DNA of 64,000 nt from Sphingomicrobium sediminis (lineage in GTDB: Bacteria > Pseudomonadota > Alphaproteobacteria > Sphingomonadales > Sphingomonadaceae), in contig NZ_JAMSHT010000001.1 of assembly GCF_023805295.1 (NCBI RefSeq), positions 1,674,001 through 1,738,000 of the forward strand, read 5' to 3'. Both the position numbers and the translations under genes were made by a program. This document shows, one piece after another, positions 1 through 8,545 of this stretch (positions are counted from its first letter, which is position 1; each line of letters opens with the position of its first letter). Under the pieces are notes generated by a model. It was not told the origin of the DNA and did no database searches. It saw only the letters and a list, made by a program, of their open reading frames with translations.

Positions 1-159
1 TGCAACGGCAATGAGTGCCGCACCAATTCGGACCGCAGCCGCCCTGCGGTCCTGTGCGAGCGCCTCGTCAAGGAAGTCGGCCCGGTCACCCGCTTCGCCA
101 TCGACGGCGAAGAGTTTGATGCCGACGCGCTGGCCGCCTGCAACGCCAAGGCCCGCTAA
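1..159 (+). CDS. C-terminal end of a small secreted protein, CC_3452-like (partial)
   Basis: An open frame runs from the first base to a TAA stop and encodes the last 52 residues of a protein whose start lies outside the window. The tail has three cysteines (CNGNEC, LCERL) plus one near the end, and the pattern SRPAVLCERLVKEVG followed by LAACNAKAR. From memory this resembles small exported proteins of the Caulobacter CC_3452 type found in sphingomonads, whose function is unknown. Without the N-terminus the signal peptide cannot be checked, so the family call is tentative. The frame itself is well supported because it is open to the edge and uses GC-rich third positions. Confidence 0.6.
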   Translation, partial: CNGNECRTNSDRSRPAVLCERLVKEVGPVTRFAIDGEEFDADALAACNAKAR

Positions 160-226
160 TCCCGTTCCTCCCTGTAGACCCGGCCCTTTTTCGCACTTGC
201 AATAAGACCGTCCGACACCCCATTTA

Positions 227-2335
227 GTGGATGTGCTGAGACAGTATGAACTTGTCGAAAAGGTCCGGGCCTACGATCCCGACGCCAACGAGGCGTTGAT
301 CAACCGCGCCTACGTCTTTTCCATGAAGGCGCACGGGGCCCAGTTGCGTGCCAGCGGCGACCCTTATTTCAGCCACCCGATCGAGGTGGCCGGCATCCTT
401 ACCGACCTCAAGCTAGATACCGAGACGATCGTCACGGCGATCCTCCACGACACGATCGAGGATACGGTCGCCACGCCCGAGCAGATCGAAAACCTCTTTG
501 GCGATGAGGTTGCGCGCCTTGTCGACGGCGTGACCAAGCTCTCCAAGGTCGAGGCGATGAGCGAGAGCGAACGCGCCGCCGAGAACCTCCGCAAATTCCT
601 GCTCGCCCTGTCGGGCGATATCCGCGTGTTGCTGGTGAAGCTGGCCGACCGGCTCCACAACATGCGCACGCTGCACCACATTCCCAAGGAAGAGAAACGC
701 CGCCGCATTGCGCGCGAGACCTTGGATATTTACGCGCCGCTCGCCGAGCGGATCGGCATGTACGAGATGATGAAGGAGATGCAGTCGCTCTCGTTCAAGC
801 ATCTCGAACCCGACGCCTACGCCTCGATCGTCCGGCGCCTCAAGCAGCTCAACGAAACGGGCGGCGACATGATCGCCCGCATCGGCCTCAACCTCCAGCT
901 CCATCTCAAGGATAACGGCCTCGAGGCTGAGGTAACGGGACGCGAGAAGCATCCCTACTCGATCTGGCGCAAGATGGCCGAGCAGCATATCAGCTTCGAG
1001 CAATTGTCGGACGTCATGGCCTTCCGCGTCATCGTCGACAGCGTCGAGGACGTCTATCGCGCACTCGGTCTCATTCACCAGCGCTGGCCGATGGTGCCGG
1101 GCCGCTACAAGGACTATATCTCGACGCCCAAGCGCAACGGCTATCGTTCGCTCCACACTCGCGTAATCCATGACAGCAATATGCGGATCGAGATCCAGAT
1201 CCGGACCCGCGAAATGCACGAACAGGCCGAGCGCGGGCTCGCTGCCCACTGGGCCTACAAGGAAGGCAAGTCGGCGGCCGACATCAAGGTGCCGTGGATT
1301 AGCGACCTCGTCGAAATCCTCGACCATGCCGCATCCGCCGAAGAGCTGCTCGAACATACCCGCATGGCGATGTACCAGGACCGCATCTTCGCCTTCACGC
1401 CGAAGGGCGAGCTGATCCAGCTGCCTAAAGGGGCCACCCCGGTCGATTTTGCCTATGCGGTGCATACCGACCTTGGCGACCAGACGGTCGGCGCCAAGGT
1501 CAATGGCCGCGTGGTGCCGCTACGTACCCTGCTCGACAATGGCGACCAGGTCGAAATCCTCGCTTCCGACGCACAGCAGCCGCAGCCCTCATGGCTGCGA
1601 TTCGTCGCCACCGGCAAGGCGCGCGCCGCCATCCGCCGCTTCGTGCGGCACAAGGAACGCGACGAGACGATCGAGCTGGGCACCAAGATTTTCGCCGAGA
1701 TTATCGAACGCTTGCCCTCCGCACCGCGTCGCGGCGCGACCAAGCGTGCTGCCAAGCGGCTCGGCATGGACGATGAAGCCGCGCTGATGGAAGCGATCGC
1801 CAAGAAACGCATCGCCGACGATGCAGTGATGGAAGCGCTCGTCCCCGGTTCGACCGTAAACCTCGAGAAGGAAGGCAAGGGCACGCGCGCGCCCGAACAG
1901 CGCAACGCCATCTCGATCAAGGGGCTGACGCCCGGCGTCGCCTTCGAACTGGCCGATTGCTGCCACCCCATTCCGGGCGACCGCATCGTCGGCGTGCGGC
2001 GCGAGGACGACATGATCGAGGTCCATGTCATCGGCTGCGAAACCTTGCTGGCCAGCGACGATGCCGACTGGCTCGACCTTGCATGGGGCGATCATTCGGA
2101 CGGCGGCACCGCGCGCATCCGCGTCATCCTCCACGACGTTGCGGGCGCTCTGGGCGACATGGCCGGCGTGTTCGGCGCCAAGAGCGCCAACATCATCAAC
2201 CTGCAGCTGGTCCACCGCGACGGCAGCTTCCACACGTTCGACGTGGATACCGAGCTGCATGACCTGGCCCACCTGCACGCCATCGTGGCGGCATTGCGCG
2301 CCAGCGACACGGTTAGCCAGGCCGAGAGAATCTAG
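227..2335 (+). CDS. rsh: Bifunctional (p)ppGpp synthetase/hydrolase, RelA/SpoT family
   Basis: This 702-residue protein makes and degrades the alarmone (p)ppGpp in the cytoplasm. The hydrolase HD domain comes first (about residues 20-180; ILHDTIED near residue 74, and VKLADRLHNMRT). The synthetase domain follows, with GRYKDYISTPKRNGYRSLH near residue 294 and IQIRTREMHEQAERG. A TGS domain (about 385-445), the conserved CCHPIPGD segment near 577 and a C-terminal ACT domain complete the usual order. Both HD and synthetase motifs are intact, so a bifunctional enzyme is expected, as is typical where one Rsh serves an alphaproteobacterium. The start is a GTG; no strong ribosome-binding site is visible. 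Its stop directly abuts the stop of the convergent gene. Confidence 0.96.
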   Translation: MDVLRQYELVEKVRAYDPDANEALINRAYVFSMKAHGAQLRASGDPYFSHPIEVAGILTDLKLDTETIVTAILHDTIEDTVATPEQIENLFGDEVARLVDGVTKLSKVEAMSESERAAENLRKFLLALSGDIRVLLVKLADRLHNMRTLHHIPKEEKRRRIARETLDIYAPLAERIGMYEMMKEMQSLSFKHLEPDAYASIVRRLKQLNETGGDMIARIGLNLQLHLKDNGLEAEVTGREKHPYSIWRKMAEQHISFEQLSDVMAFRVIVDSVEDVYRALGLIHQRWPMVPGRYKDYISTPKRNGYRSLHTRVIHDSNMRIEIQIRTREMHEQAERGLAAHWAYKEGKSAADIKVPWISDLVEILDHAASAEELLEHTRMAMYQDRIFAFTPKGELIQLPKGATPVDFAYAVHTDLGDQTVGAKVNGRVVPLRTLLDNGDQVEILASDAQQPQPSWLRFVATGKARAAIRRFVRHKERDETIELGTKIFAEIIERLPSAPRRGATKRAAKRLGMDDEAALMEAIAKKRIADDAVMEALVPGSTVNLEKEGKGTRAPEQRNAISIKGLTPGVAFELADCCHPIPGDRIVGVRREDDMIEVHVIGCETLLASDDADWLDLAWGDHSDGGTARIRVILHDVAGALGDMAGVFGAKSANIINLQLVHRDGSFHTFDVDTELHDLAHLHAIVAALRASDTVSQAERI

Positions 2336-2545
2336 TCAGTCTGTCGGCGCGTCGGCGCGATAGCCTTCCAGCACCCAGATGATGATCGCCAGCAGCAGCG
2401 CGCTGCCCAGCGAAATGCCGGCGATCCAGCCCGCCGATTCTAGGTTGCCGGTCAGCACGCCCCAGACGAGCGCAATGCCCGCCAGCAACGTGATGGCCGC
2501 GAGGAAACGGAAATTGCCGCGATTGGCGTTGATCATGTGACTCAC
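2336..2545 (-). CDS. Small two-helix membrane protein
   Basis: This 69-residue protein has two hydrophobic helices, about residues 13-31 and 38-58, separated by a short NLESAG turn. It ends in a hydrophilic tail (EGYRADAPTD). I do not recognise a family. Its start overlaps the end of the malic enzyme gene by 4 bases (ATGA), so it is probably translated from the same transcript. Its stop abuts the rsh stop on the other strand, leaving no room for a terminator between them. Confidence 0.75.
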   Translation of the reverse strand: MSHMINANRGNFRFLAAITLLAGIALVWGVLTGNLESAGWIAGISLGSALLLAIIIWVLEGYRADAPTD

Positions 2546-4848
2546 CCTACTTGGGCGGCCGCTTCCTTGGCCGCCGCATTACGGCGTAGCGCATCGGCAC
2601 CCCCGGAGGCCAGCACCGCCAGCGTGACGAGGTCGCCCGAGCTGGCCGTCATCGGCGCGATCTGCACCGGCAGGCTCATGCCCATCAGATAGGGTCCCAG
2701 CACATTTTCGCCGCCGATCGCCTTCAACAACTTGGACGACAGGTTAGCCGACTGGAGACCCGGCATGATGAGGATGTTCGCCGGACCCGACAGGCGGGAA
2801 AACGGATAATATTTGCGCTGCGCCTCATGATTGAGCGCCACGTCCGGGCCCATTTCGCCTTCATATTCGAAGTCGGTGGTCATCCGGTCGAGCACCTTCA
2901 CCGCATCGCGCAGATGATCGATATGGTGGCCCGGCGGGTTGCCGAAAGTGGTGTAGCTGATGAAGGCCACGCGCGGCTCGACACCCATGCGCCGCGCAAA
3001 GGCGGCCGAGCGGATGGCGATGGCGGCCAGCTGCTCCGCCGTCGGGCGTTCGGTGACGCTCGTATCGGCGATCAGCACCGTCTGGCTGCCGGTCGCGACG
3101 ATGTTGATGCCGAACGGATCCCCGCCCGTATCGTCGTCGATCACCGTGCGCACCTGCGCGAGGCTCTGGCTGAACGGGCGGGTCGTCCCGGTAATCATCG
3201 CATCGCCCTCGCCCAGCGCGAGCATCGCAGCGGTGAAGTAGTTGCGATCCTGGTTGACCATGCGTTCGACCTGGCGGCGCAGCATGCCGCCGCGTTGGTG
3301 GCGCTGGTAGATGAAGTCGACCGCTTTTTGCACCAGCGGCGAGTTGCGGCTGTTGAGCACTTTGTAGCTTTCGGGATCCTCGACCCCCAACGCCTTCAGG
3401 CGATCATAGGTCGTGTCGCGGCCGACCAGCACCGGCGTACCATAGCCGCCTTCCTTGAAGGCGATGGCGGCGCGCAGGACATTCTCTTCCTCGCCTTCGG
3501 CGAACAGCACACGCTTGGGATTGCGGCGCGCCGCTTCGTAAGCGAGCGTCAGGACCGAGCTGGCGGGGTTGAGGCGCGCACGCAGCTGCGAGCGATAGGC
3601 GTCATAATCTTCGATCGGCTTCTGGGCGACACCGGTTTCTTCGGCCGCCCGCGCCACCGCCGCTGGCACCACCTCGATGAGGCGCGGGTCGAACGGGGCG
3701 GGAATGATATAATCGGGACCGAAGCTCTTGGCGCTGCCGCCATAGGCAGCAGCCACTTCCTCGGGCACCGCTTCGCGCGCCAGTTCGGCCAGCGCCTGCG
3801 CTGCGGCGATCTTCATTTCCTCGTTCACTGCCGTCGCGCGCGCATCCAGAGCGCCGCGGAAGATGAAGGGGAAGCCGAGCACGTTATTGACCTGGTTGGG
3901 ATAGTCCGAACGGCCCGTCGCAACGATGGCGTCGGGACGTGCCTTCTTGGCCTCCGGCGGCGCGATTTCCGGCGTCGGATTGGCCATCGCGAAGATGATC
4001 GGATCCTTGGCCATATGCTTTATCATGTCGCCGTTAAGGACGTTGCCCGCGCTGAGACCGAGGAAGACGTCGGCGCCCTTCAGCGCGTCTTCCAGCGTAC
4101 GAAGGTCCGTCTCGACCGCCTGCGCGCTCTTCCACTGGTCGAGATCGTCGCGATCCTTGTGGATGACGCCCGAGCGATCGCACATGATGACATTGTCATG
4201 TTTGACGCCCATCGCCTTGATGAGGTCGGAGCAGGCGATTGCCGCCGCCCCCGCGCCGTTTATGACCACCTTCATGTCGCCCATCTCGCGCCCCGTCAGG
4301 TGCGCGGCGTTGATGAGGCCAGCCGCGGTGATGATCGCGGTGCCATGCTGGTCGTCATGAAAGACCGGAATGTTCATCCGCTCTTTCAGCGCCTGCTCGA
4401 TGATGAAGCAATCGGGCGCGCCGATATCTTCAAGATTGATGCCGCCGAAGCTGGGACCCATCAGCGCGACTGCGTTGATGAAGGCCTCGGGATCCTCGGT
4501 ATCCAGCTCGAGATCGATCGAATCCACGTCGGCGAAGCGTTTGAACAGAACCGCCTTGCCCTCCATCACCGGCTTCGACGCAAGCGCGCCGAGATTGCCG
4601 AGACCGAGAATGGCCGAGCCGTTGGAGATGACGGCGACGAGGTTGCCCTTGGCAGTGAGTTCGTAGGCGCGACCCGGATCGGCGGCGATGGCCTCGACCG
4701 GCACCGCGACGCCGGGCGAATAGGCAAGCGCGAGGTCGCGCTGCGTCGCCATCGGCTTGGACGCCTTGATCTCGATCTTGCCCGGCCGGCCCTTGGCGTG
4801 GAAATCGATCGCCTCGGCGTCGGAAAACGTAACGTTAGCTTCGCTCAT
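2542..4848 (-). CDS. maeB: NADP-dependent malic enzyme with C-terminal phosphotransacetylase-like domain
   Basis: The product (768 residues) converts malate to pyruvate with reduction of NADP. The N-terminal malic domain and the NAD(P)-binding fold (NGAGAAAIAC, then LGLSAGNV) fill about residues 1-430. The rest resembles phosphate acetyltransferase (SVLTLAYEAARRNPKRVLFAEGE, later ITGTTRPFSQ). This fused architecture is standard for MaeB-type enzymes, where the second domain is thought to be regulatory. I chose ATG at 4848 rather than the TTG one codon upstream because AGGAGA sits 5 bases before the ATG and only 2 before the TTG. The neighbourhood malic enzyme, mutS, glnD is common in alphaproteobacteria. 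Confidence 0.95.
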   Translation of the reverse strand: MSEANVTFSDAEAIDFHAKGRPGKIEIKASKPMATQRDLALAYSPGVAVPVEAIAADPGRAYELTAKGNLVAVISNGSAILGLGNLGALASKPVMEGKAVLFKRFADVDSIDLELDTEDPEAFINAVALMGPSFGGINLEDIGAPDCFIIEQALKERMNIPVFHDDQHGTAIITAAGLINAAHLTGREMGDMKVVINGAGAAAIACSDLIKAMGVKHDNVIMCDRSGVIHKDRDDLDQWKSAQAVETDLRTLEDALKGADVFLGLSAGNVLNGDMIKHMAKDPIIFAMANPTPEIAPPEAKKARPDAIVATGRSDYPNQVNNVLGFPFIFRGALDARATAVNEEMKIAAAQALAELAREAVPEEVAAAYGGSAKSFGPDYIIPAPFDPRLIEVVPAAVARAAEETGVAQKPIEDYDAYRSQLRARLNPASSVLTLAYEAARRNPKRVLFAEGEEENVLRAAIAFKEGGYGTPVLVGRDTTYDRLKALGVEDPESYKVLNSRNSPLVQKAVDFIYQRHQRGGMLRRQVERMVNQDRNYFTAAMLALGEGDAMITGTTRPFSQSLAQVRTVIDDDTGGDPFGINIVATGSQTVLIADTSVTERPTAEQLAAIAIRSAAFARRMGVEPRVAFISYTTFGNPPGHHIDHLRDAVKVLDRMTTDFEYEGEMGPDVALNHEAQRKYYPFSRLSGPANILIMPGLQSANLSSKLLKAIGGENVLGPYLMGMSLPVQIAPMTASSGDLVTLAVLASGGADALRRNAAAKEAAAQVG

Positions 4849-4921
4849 CAAACTCTCCTGTTGGCGGCGAGCGCTAGCAGGATGTGACGGTGCGAGTCAC
4901 GCGGCAAAAGGGGTTGCCGGC

Positions 4922-5827
4922 CTAGAAGGGAATGCCGGGTCGCAGCACCAACTGGAAGACGGCGAGCAGGACGAGCGCGATGGCGACGCCCTTGAAGGGG
5001 ATGGGACGGTGATTGCGCGCATGCGCCACCCGCCGTTCGTCGGGACGGATCATCCAGCCCAGCGCCATCACCCAGATGAGCCCGACCGCCGCCGTGACCG
5101 CCGGAAAGACGAGCACCCGATCGAGATCGCCCGGCAGGCGATAAAGCGTCACAAGGCCGAGGCCTACGAAAGCGGGAAGCAGCGCCAGCCGGATCAGGCG
5201 TCGGGTCGGGAGGTTTACCGGCTGCGGCCCTACCGCAAGGAAGTCCGGCACGAGCGCCTTGGCAACCATCGGAATGCCGAGAAGCCCGACGAGCGCGACC
5301 ACGATCATCAGCGGCTGCGGCAACTCGAAGGTTGCCAGCGCCATCCCGACATCGCTGCCCGGGTCGATCACGGCCATAGGAAGCTGGATGAGCGCCATCA
5401 TCCAGCACCAGAAAGTCAGCCAGGTCAGGAACAGGCGCGCGCCGGCGGCCTGCGGCGGCGAACGCTGGAGCATCGCCATGGTGATGATCCCGCCCAGCAA
5501 CAGCGCCACCAGCCCGCCACCCTGCAAGAGGTCGGCGATCGGGTCCGCCGGCGTGTAGCCATGATTGTCATGGTAGAGGATCGGGTCGAGCCCGGGCACG
5601 AAGGCCTTGGGAATGACCAGCCCCAATTCCTGTAGCAGGAAGGCAAGGTTGAAGGCGATCACGAACGCCAGGATCGATTTCACGATCCGCCGCATGCTGA
5701 CCCGCGGCACCATCGCCCCGCGACGCCCGCGCTGCGCGCTCCAGCCCATCAATGTCAGGATTGCAGGGATCACGAACAGGATGGCCGGCATCGCGATGGC
5801 CAGCACCAACGGCAAGTCGTGATCCAT
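4922..5827 (-). CDS. Polytopic membrane protein of unknown function
   Basis: This 301-residue protein has about seven or eight hydrophobic segments, spread from residue 6 to the C-terminus (ALVLLAVFQLVLRPGIPF). A loop after the second helix carries the polar stretch LYHDNHGYTPADP, which could be a periplasmic loop. I recognise no catalytic signature and do not assign a family. The start has a GGGGG ribosome-binding site (GAAGGGGGTCAT before ATG). It is divergent from mutS, with about 105 bases between the starts, and precedes the malic enzyme on the same strand with 73 bases between them. Confidence 0.75.
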   Translation of the reverse strand: MDHDLPLVLAIAMPAILFVIPAILTLMGWSAQRGRRGAMVPRVSMRRIVKSILAFVIAFNLAFLLQELGLVIPKAFVPGLDPILYHDNHGYTPADPIADLLQGGGLVALLLGGIITMAMLQRSPPQAAGARLFLTWLTFWCWMMALIQLPMAVIDPGSDVGMALATFELPQPLMIVVALVGLLGIPMVAKALVPDFLAVGPQPVNLPTRRLIRLALLPAFVGLGLVTLYRLPGDLDRVLVFPAVTAAVGLIWVMALGWMIRPDERRVAHARNHRPIPFKGVAIALVLLAVFQLVLRPGIPF

Positions 5828-5932
5828 ATGACCCCCTTCATCGTCCCCGGCAGCGTTGCTAACAGGCTGCGCCCTACCTCGCCAAGCCCTATTGGCGCGA
5901 ACCCCAACGACAGGCTAATCTCGACGAGACAC

Positions 5933-8545
5933 ATGGCCCGCGATGATTCCCCCAAGACGCCCAAGCAATCCACTCCGGTGATGGCGCAATTCCACCGCCT
6001 CAAGGCCGAGGCGGGCGAGGCATTGCTCTTTTTTCGCATGGGCGATTTCTTCGAGCTGTTCTTCGACGATGCGAAGGTGGCTGCGGCATGCCTCGACATC
6101 GCATTGACCAAGAGGGGTGAGGATCGCGGCCAGCCCGTGCCGATGTGCGGCGTGCCGGTTCACGCCGCCGAGGCCTATCTCGCCCGCCTCATCAAGGCCG
6201 GTCACCGCGTCGCCATTGCAGAGCAGACCGAAAGCCCGGCCGAAGCCAAGAGGGCGCGCGGCTCCAAGGCATTGGTCGAGCGCGCCATCATCCGCGTCGT
6301 CACGCCGGGCACCCTGACCGAGGAAAGCCTGCTCGACAGCAAGGCGGCCAACTGGCTTGCCGCGATCGGGCGCGCGGGCGACGATTATGCCATTGCCGCC
6401 GCCGACATCTCGACCGGGCGGTTCGAACTCATTGCCTGCGATACCGGCGGCCTGCCTGCGGAACTGGCGCGGCTCGATGCTGCCGAAGTGATCGCCGACG
6501 AACGCATCGCCGGCATCGCCACCACGCAAGGTGCCGGCGGCTTCGACAGCATGGAGGGCGAAGCCGCGCTCAAGCGTCGCTTCGGGATCAAGGACCTGGC
6601 CGGTTTCGGCTCGCCCGGCCGCGCCGAATGTGTCGCCGCGGGCGGATTGCTCGCCTATCTCGATGCCACACAGAAGGATGCGACCGCGCACCTAGCCGCA
6701 CCGCGGCGCATCGAACGGTCGGGGCTCATGGCCATCGACCCTGCCACGCGAACCAGCTTGGAGCTGCTACGCGGCGCCGACGGTAGTCCGGCCACCAGCC
6801 TGCTCGCCAATCTCGATCGCTGCGTCACGCCGGGCGGTCGCCGCCTGCTCGCCGAGGACATCTCCGCGCCGCTGGCACGCCTCGATCCCATCCGGGCACG
6901 CTTGGGCCTCGTGCAATATTTCGCCGAGGACCAGTTGCTGCGCGAGGACGTGCGCACGCGGCTCAAATCCCTGCCCGACCTCGCCCGTGCACTTGGACGT
7001 CTCGTCGCCGGTCGCGGATCGCCACGCGACCTTGCGCAGATCCGCGATGCACTTGCCGGTGCGGACGACTTGCAAGCCATGCTGGCCGAAGGGGGCGAAC
7101 TTCCCGACCTGCTCGCCAGCCTGCTGCCGCAGCTGACGGGTCATGACACCTTGGTCGCCGAGCTCGACAACGCCTTGGTCGAGAGCCCGCCCATCGACGC
7201 CTCTAAGGGGGGCTATGTCGCGGCGGGTTATGACGAGGAACTCGACCGCCTGCGTGAGCTTGCCAGCGGCGGGCGGCAGGCTATCGCCGCGCTCGAAGCG
7301 AAGTATCGCGAGGCGACCGGCATCGCGAACCTCAAGATCAAGCACAACAATGTGCTCGGCTATCATATCGAAGTACCGGCCAAGTCCGCAAAACCGCTCA
7401 TGGCCGAGGATTCGGGCTTCACCCACCGCCAGACCATGGCCAATGCCGTCCGCTTCAATTCGCCCGAACTGCATGAGCAGGCGACCGCGCTGGCAGAGGC
7501 TGGCGACAAGGCGCTGGCGCTCGAAGCCACGCATCTGGAACGCCTCACAGCCCTCGTGACCGGCCAGGCGGAGACGATTGCGCGCAGTGCCGACGCGCTT
7601 GCCCGCATCGATGTCGGCGCGGGTCAGGCGCACCGCGCCATCGAGGGCGGATGGACCTTGCCCCAGCTTGCCGACCAGCCCTGCCTCGAAATCGAGGGAG
7701 GCCGCCATCCGGTCGTCGAAGCGGCGGTCGAGAAGGAGGGCGAGCGCTTCATCGCCAATGATTGCCAGCTCGGGCCCAACGACCGGCTCTGGCTGATCAC
7801 CGGCCCCAATATGGGCGGCAAATCGACCTTCCTGCGCCAGGTCGCGCTGATCGCCTTGATGGCGCAGGCCGGTGGCTATGTGCCAGCATCGCGCGCCAAG
7901 ATCGGCTTGGTCGATCGGCTTTTCAGCCGGGTTGGCGCCTCGGACAATCTGGCACGCGGACGCTCCACCTTCATGGTCGAGATGGTCGAGACCGCGGCAA
8001 TTCTTGCCCAAGCAACCAGAAACAGCCTCGTCATCCTCGACGAAATCGGGCGCGGCACGTCGACTTATGACGGGCTCGCCATCGCCTGGGCGGTGACCGA
8101 AGCGATGCATGACGATATCGGTGCGCGCACCCTGTTCGCGACCCATTATCACGAGCTGACTCGCCTTGCCGAACGGCTCGATGCGCTGAGCCTCCACCAT
8201 GTCCGCGCCAAGGAATATAAGGGCGACCTCGTCCTCCTCCACGAAGTCGCGGAAGGCGCCGCCGACAAGAGCTACGGCATCGCCGTCGCCAAATTGGCGG
8301 GCATGAGCCCCAAGATGCTGGCGCGCGCCAAGGACATCCTCTCGCGGCTCGAGGCCGGGCGCAACGAAACGGGCGGGATCGCTGCCGGGCTCGACAGCTT
8401 GCCACTTTTTGCCGCGACGACGCCCGAAGAAGAGCCAAGCGATCCGCTGGTCGAGGCGCTCGCCGACCTCGACCCCGACGCGCTGACGCCGCGCGATGCG
8501 CTCGACGCGCTCTATCGACTCAAGCGCCTGGCTGACGACCGGTGA
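5933..8545 (+). CDS. mutS: DNA mismatch repair ATPase MutS
   Basis: MutS (870 residues here) recognises base mismatches and recruits MutL. The mismatch-binding domain shows the Phe-x-Glu motif in FFRMGDFFELFF near the N-terminus. The ATPase has Walker A GPNMGGKST at about residue 623, LVILDEIGRGTSTYDG at about 698, and the ATHYHEL segment. The frame is open further upstream to 5819, but that start would overlap the divergent gene, and the added 38 residues look non-conserved. ATG 5933, giving MARDDSPKTPKQ, matches the usual length. The last bases overlap the glnD start (GTGA). Confidence 0.97.
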   Translation: MARDDSPKTPKQSTPVMAQFHRLKAEAGEALLFFRMGDFFELFFDDAKVAAACLDIALTKRGEDRGQPVPMCGVPVHAAEAYLARLIKAGHRVAIAEQTESPAEAKRARGSKALVERAIIRVVTPGTLTEESLLDSKAANWLAAIGRAGDDYAIAAADISTGRFELIACDTGGLPAELARLDAAEVIADERIAGIATTQGAGGFDSMEGEAALKRRFGIKDLAGFGSPGRAECVAAGGLLAYLDATQKDATAHLAAPRRIERSGLMAIDPATRTSLELLRGADGSPATSLLANLDRCVTPGGRRLLAEDISAPLARLDPIRARLGLVQYFAEDQLLREDVRTRLKSLPDLARALGRLVAGRGSPRDLAQIRDALAGADDLQAMLAEGGELPDLLASLLPQLTGHDTLVAELDNALVESPPIDASKGGYVAAGYDEELDRLRELASGGRQAIAALEAKYREATGIANLKIKHNNVLGYHIEVPAKSAKPLMAEDSGFTHRQTMANAVRFNSPELHEQATALAEAGDKALALEATHLERLTALVTGQAETIARSADALARIDVGAGQAHRAIEGGWTLPQLADQPCLEIEGGRHPVVEAAVEKEGERFIANDCQLGPNDRLWLITGPNMGGKSTFLRQVALIALMAQAGGYVPASRAKIGLVDRLFSRVGASDNLARGRSTFMVEMVETAAILAQATRNSLVILDEIGRGTSTYDGLAIAWAVTEAMHDDIGARTLFATHYHELTRLAERLDALSLHHVRAKEYKGDLVLLHEVAEGAADKSYGIAVAKLAGMSPKMLARAKDILSRLEAGRNETGGIAAGLDSLPLFAATTPEEEPSDPLVEALADLDPDALTPRDALDALYRLKRLADDR

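Noticed and set aside
413..2278. Long open frames on the minus strand under rsh and similar long frames opposite maeB, glnD, the TonB receptor and the chemoreceptor
   Set aside because: They lie opposite strongly conserved genes, show Arg/Asp/Gly-rich composition typical of the reverse of GC-rich coding sequence, and contain no recognisable motifs.
5819..5932. Upstream in-frame extension of mutS
   Set aside because: It would overlap the start of the divergent membrane protein gene and adds residues unlike MutS N-termini; ATG 5933 fits the family.
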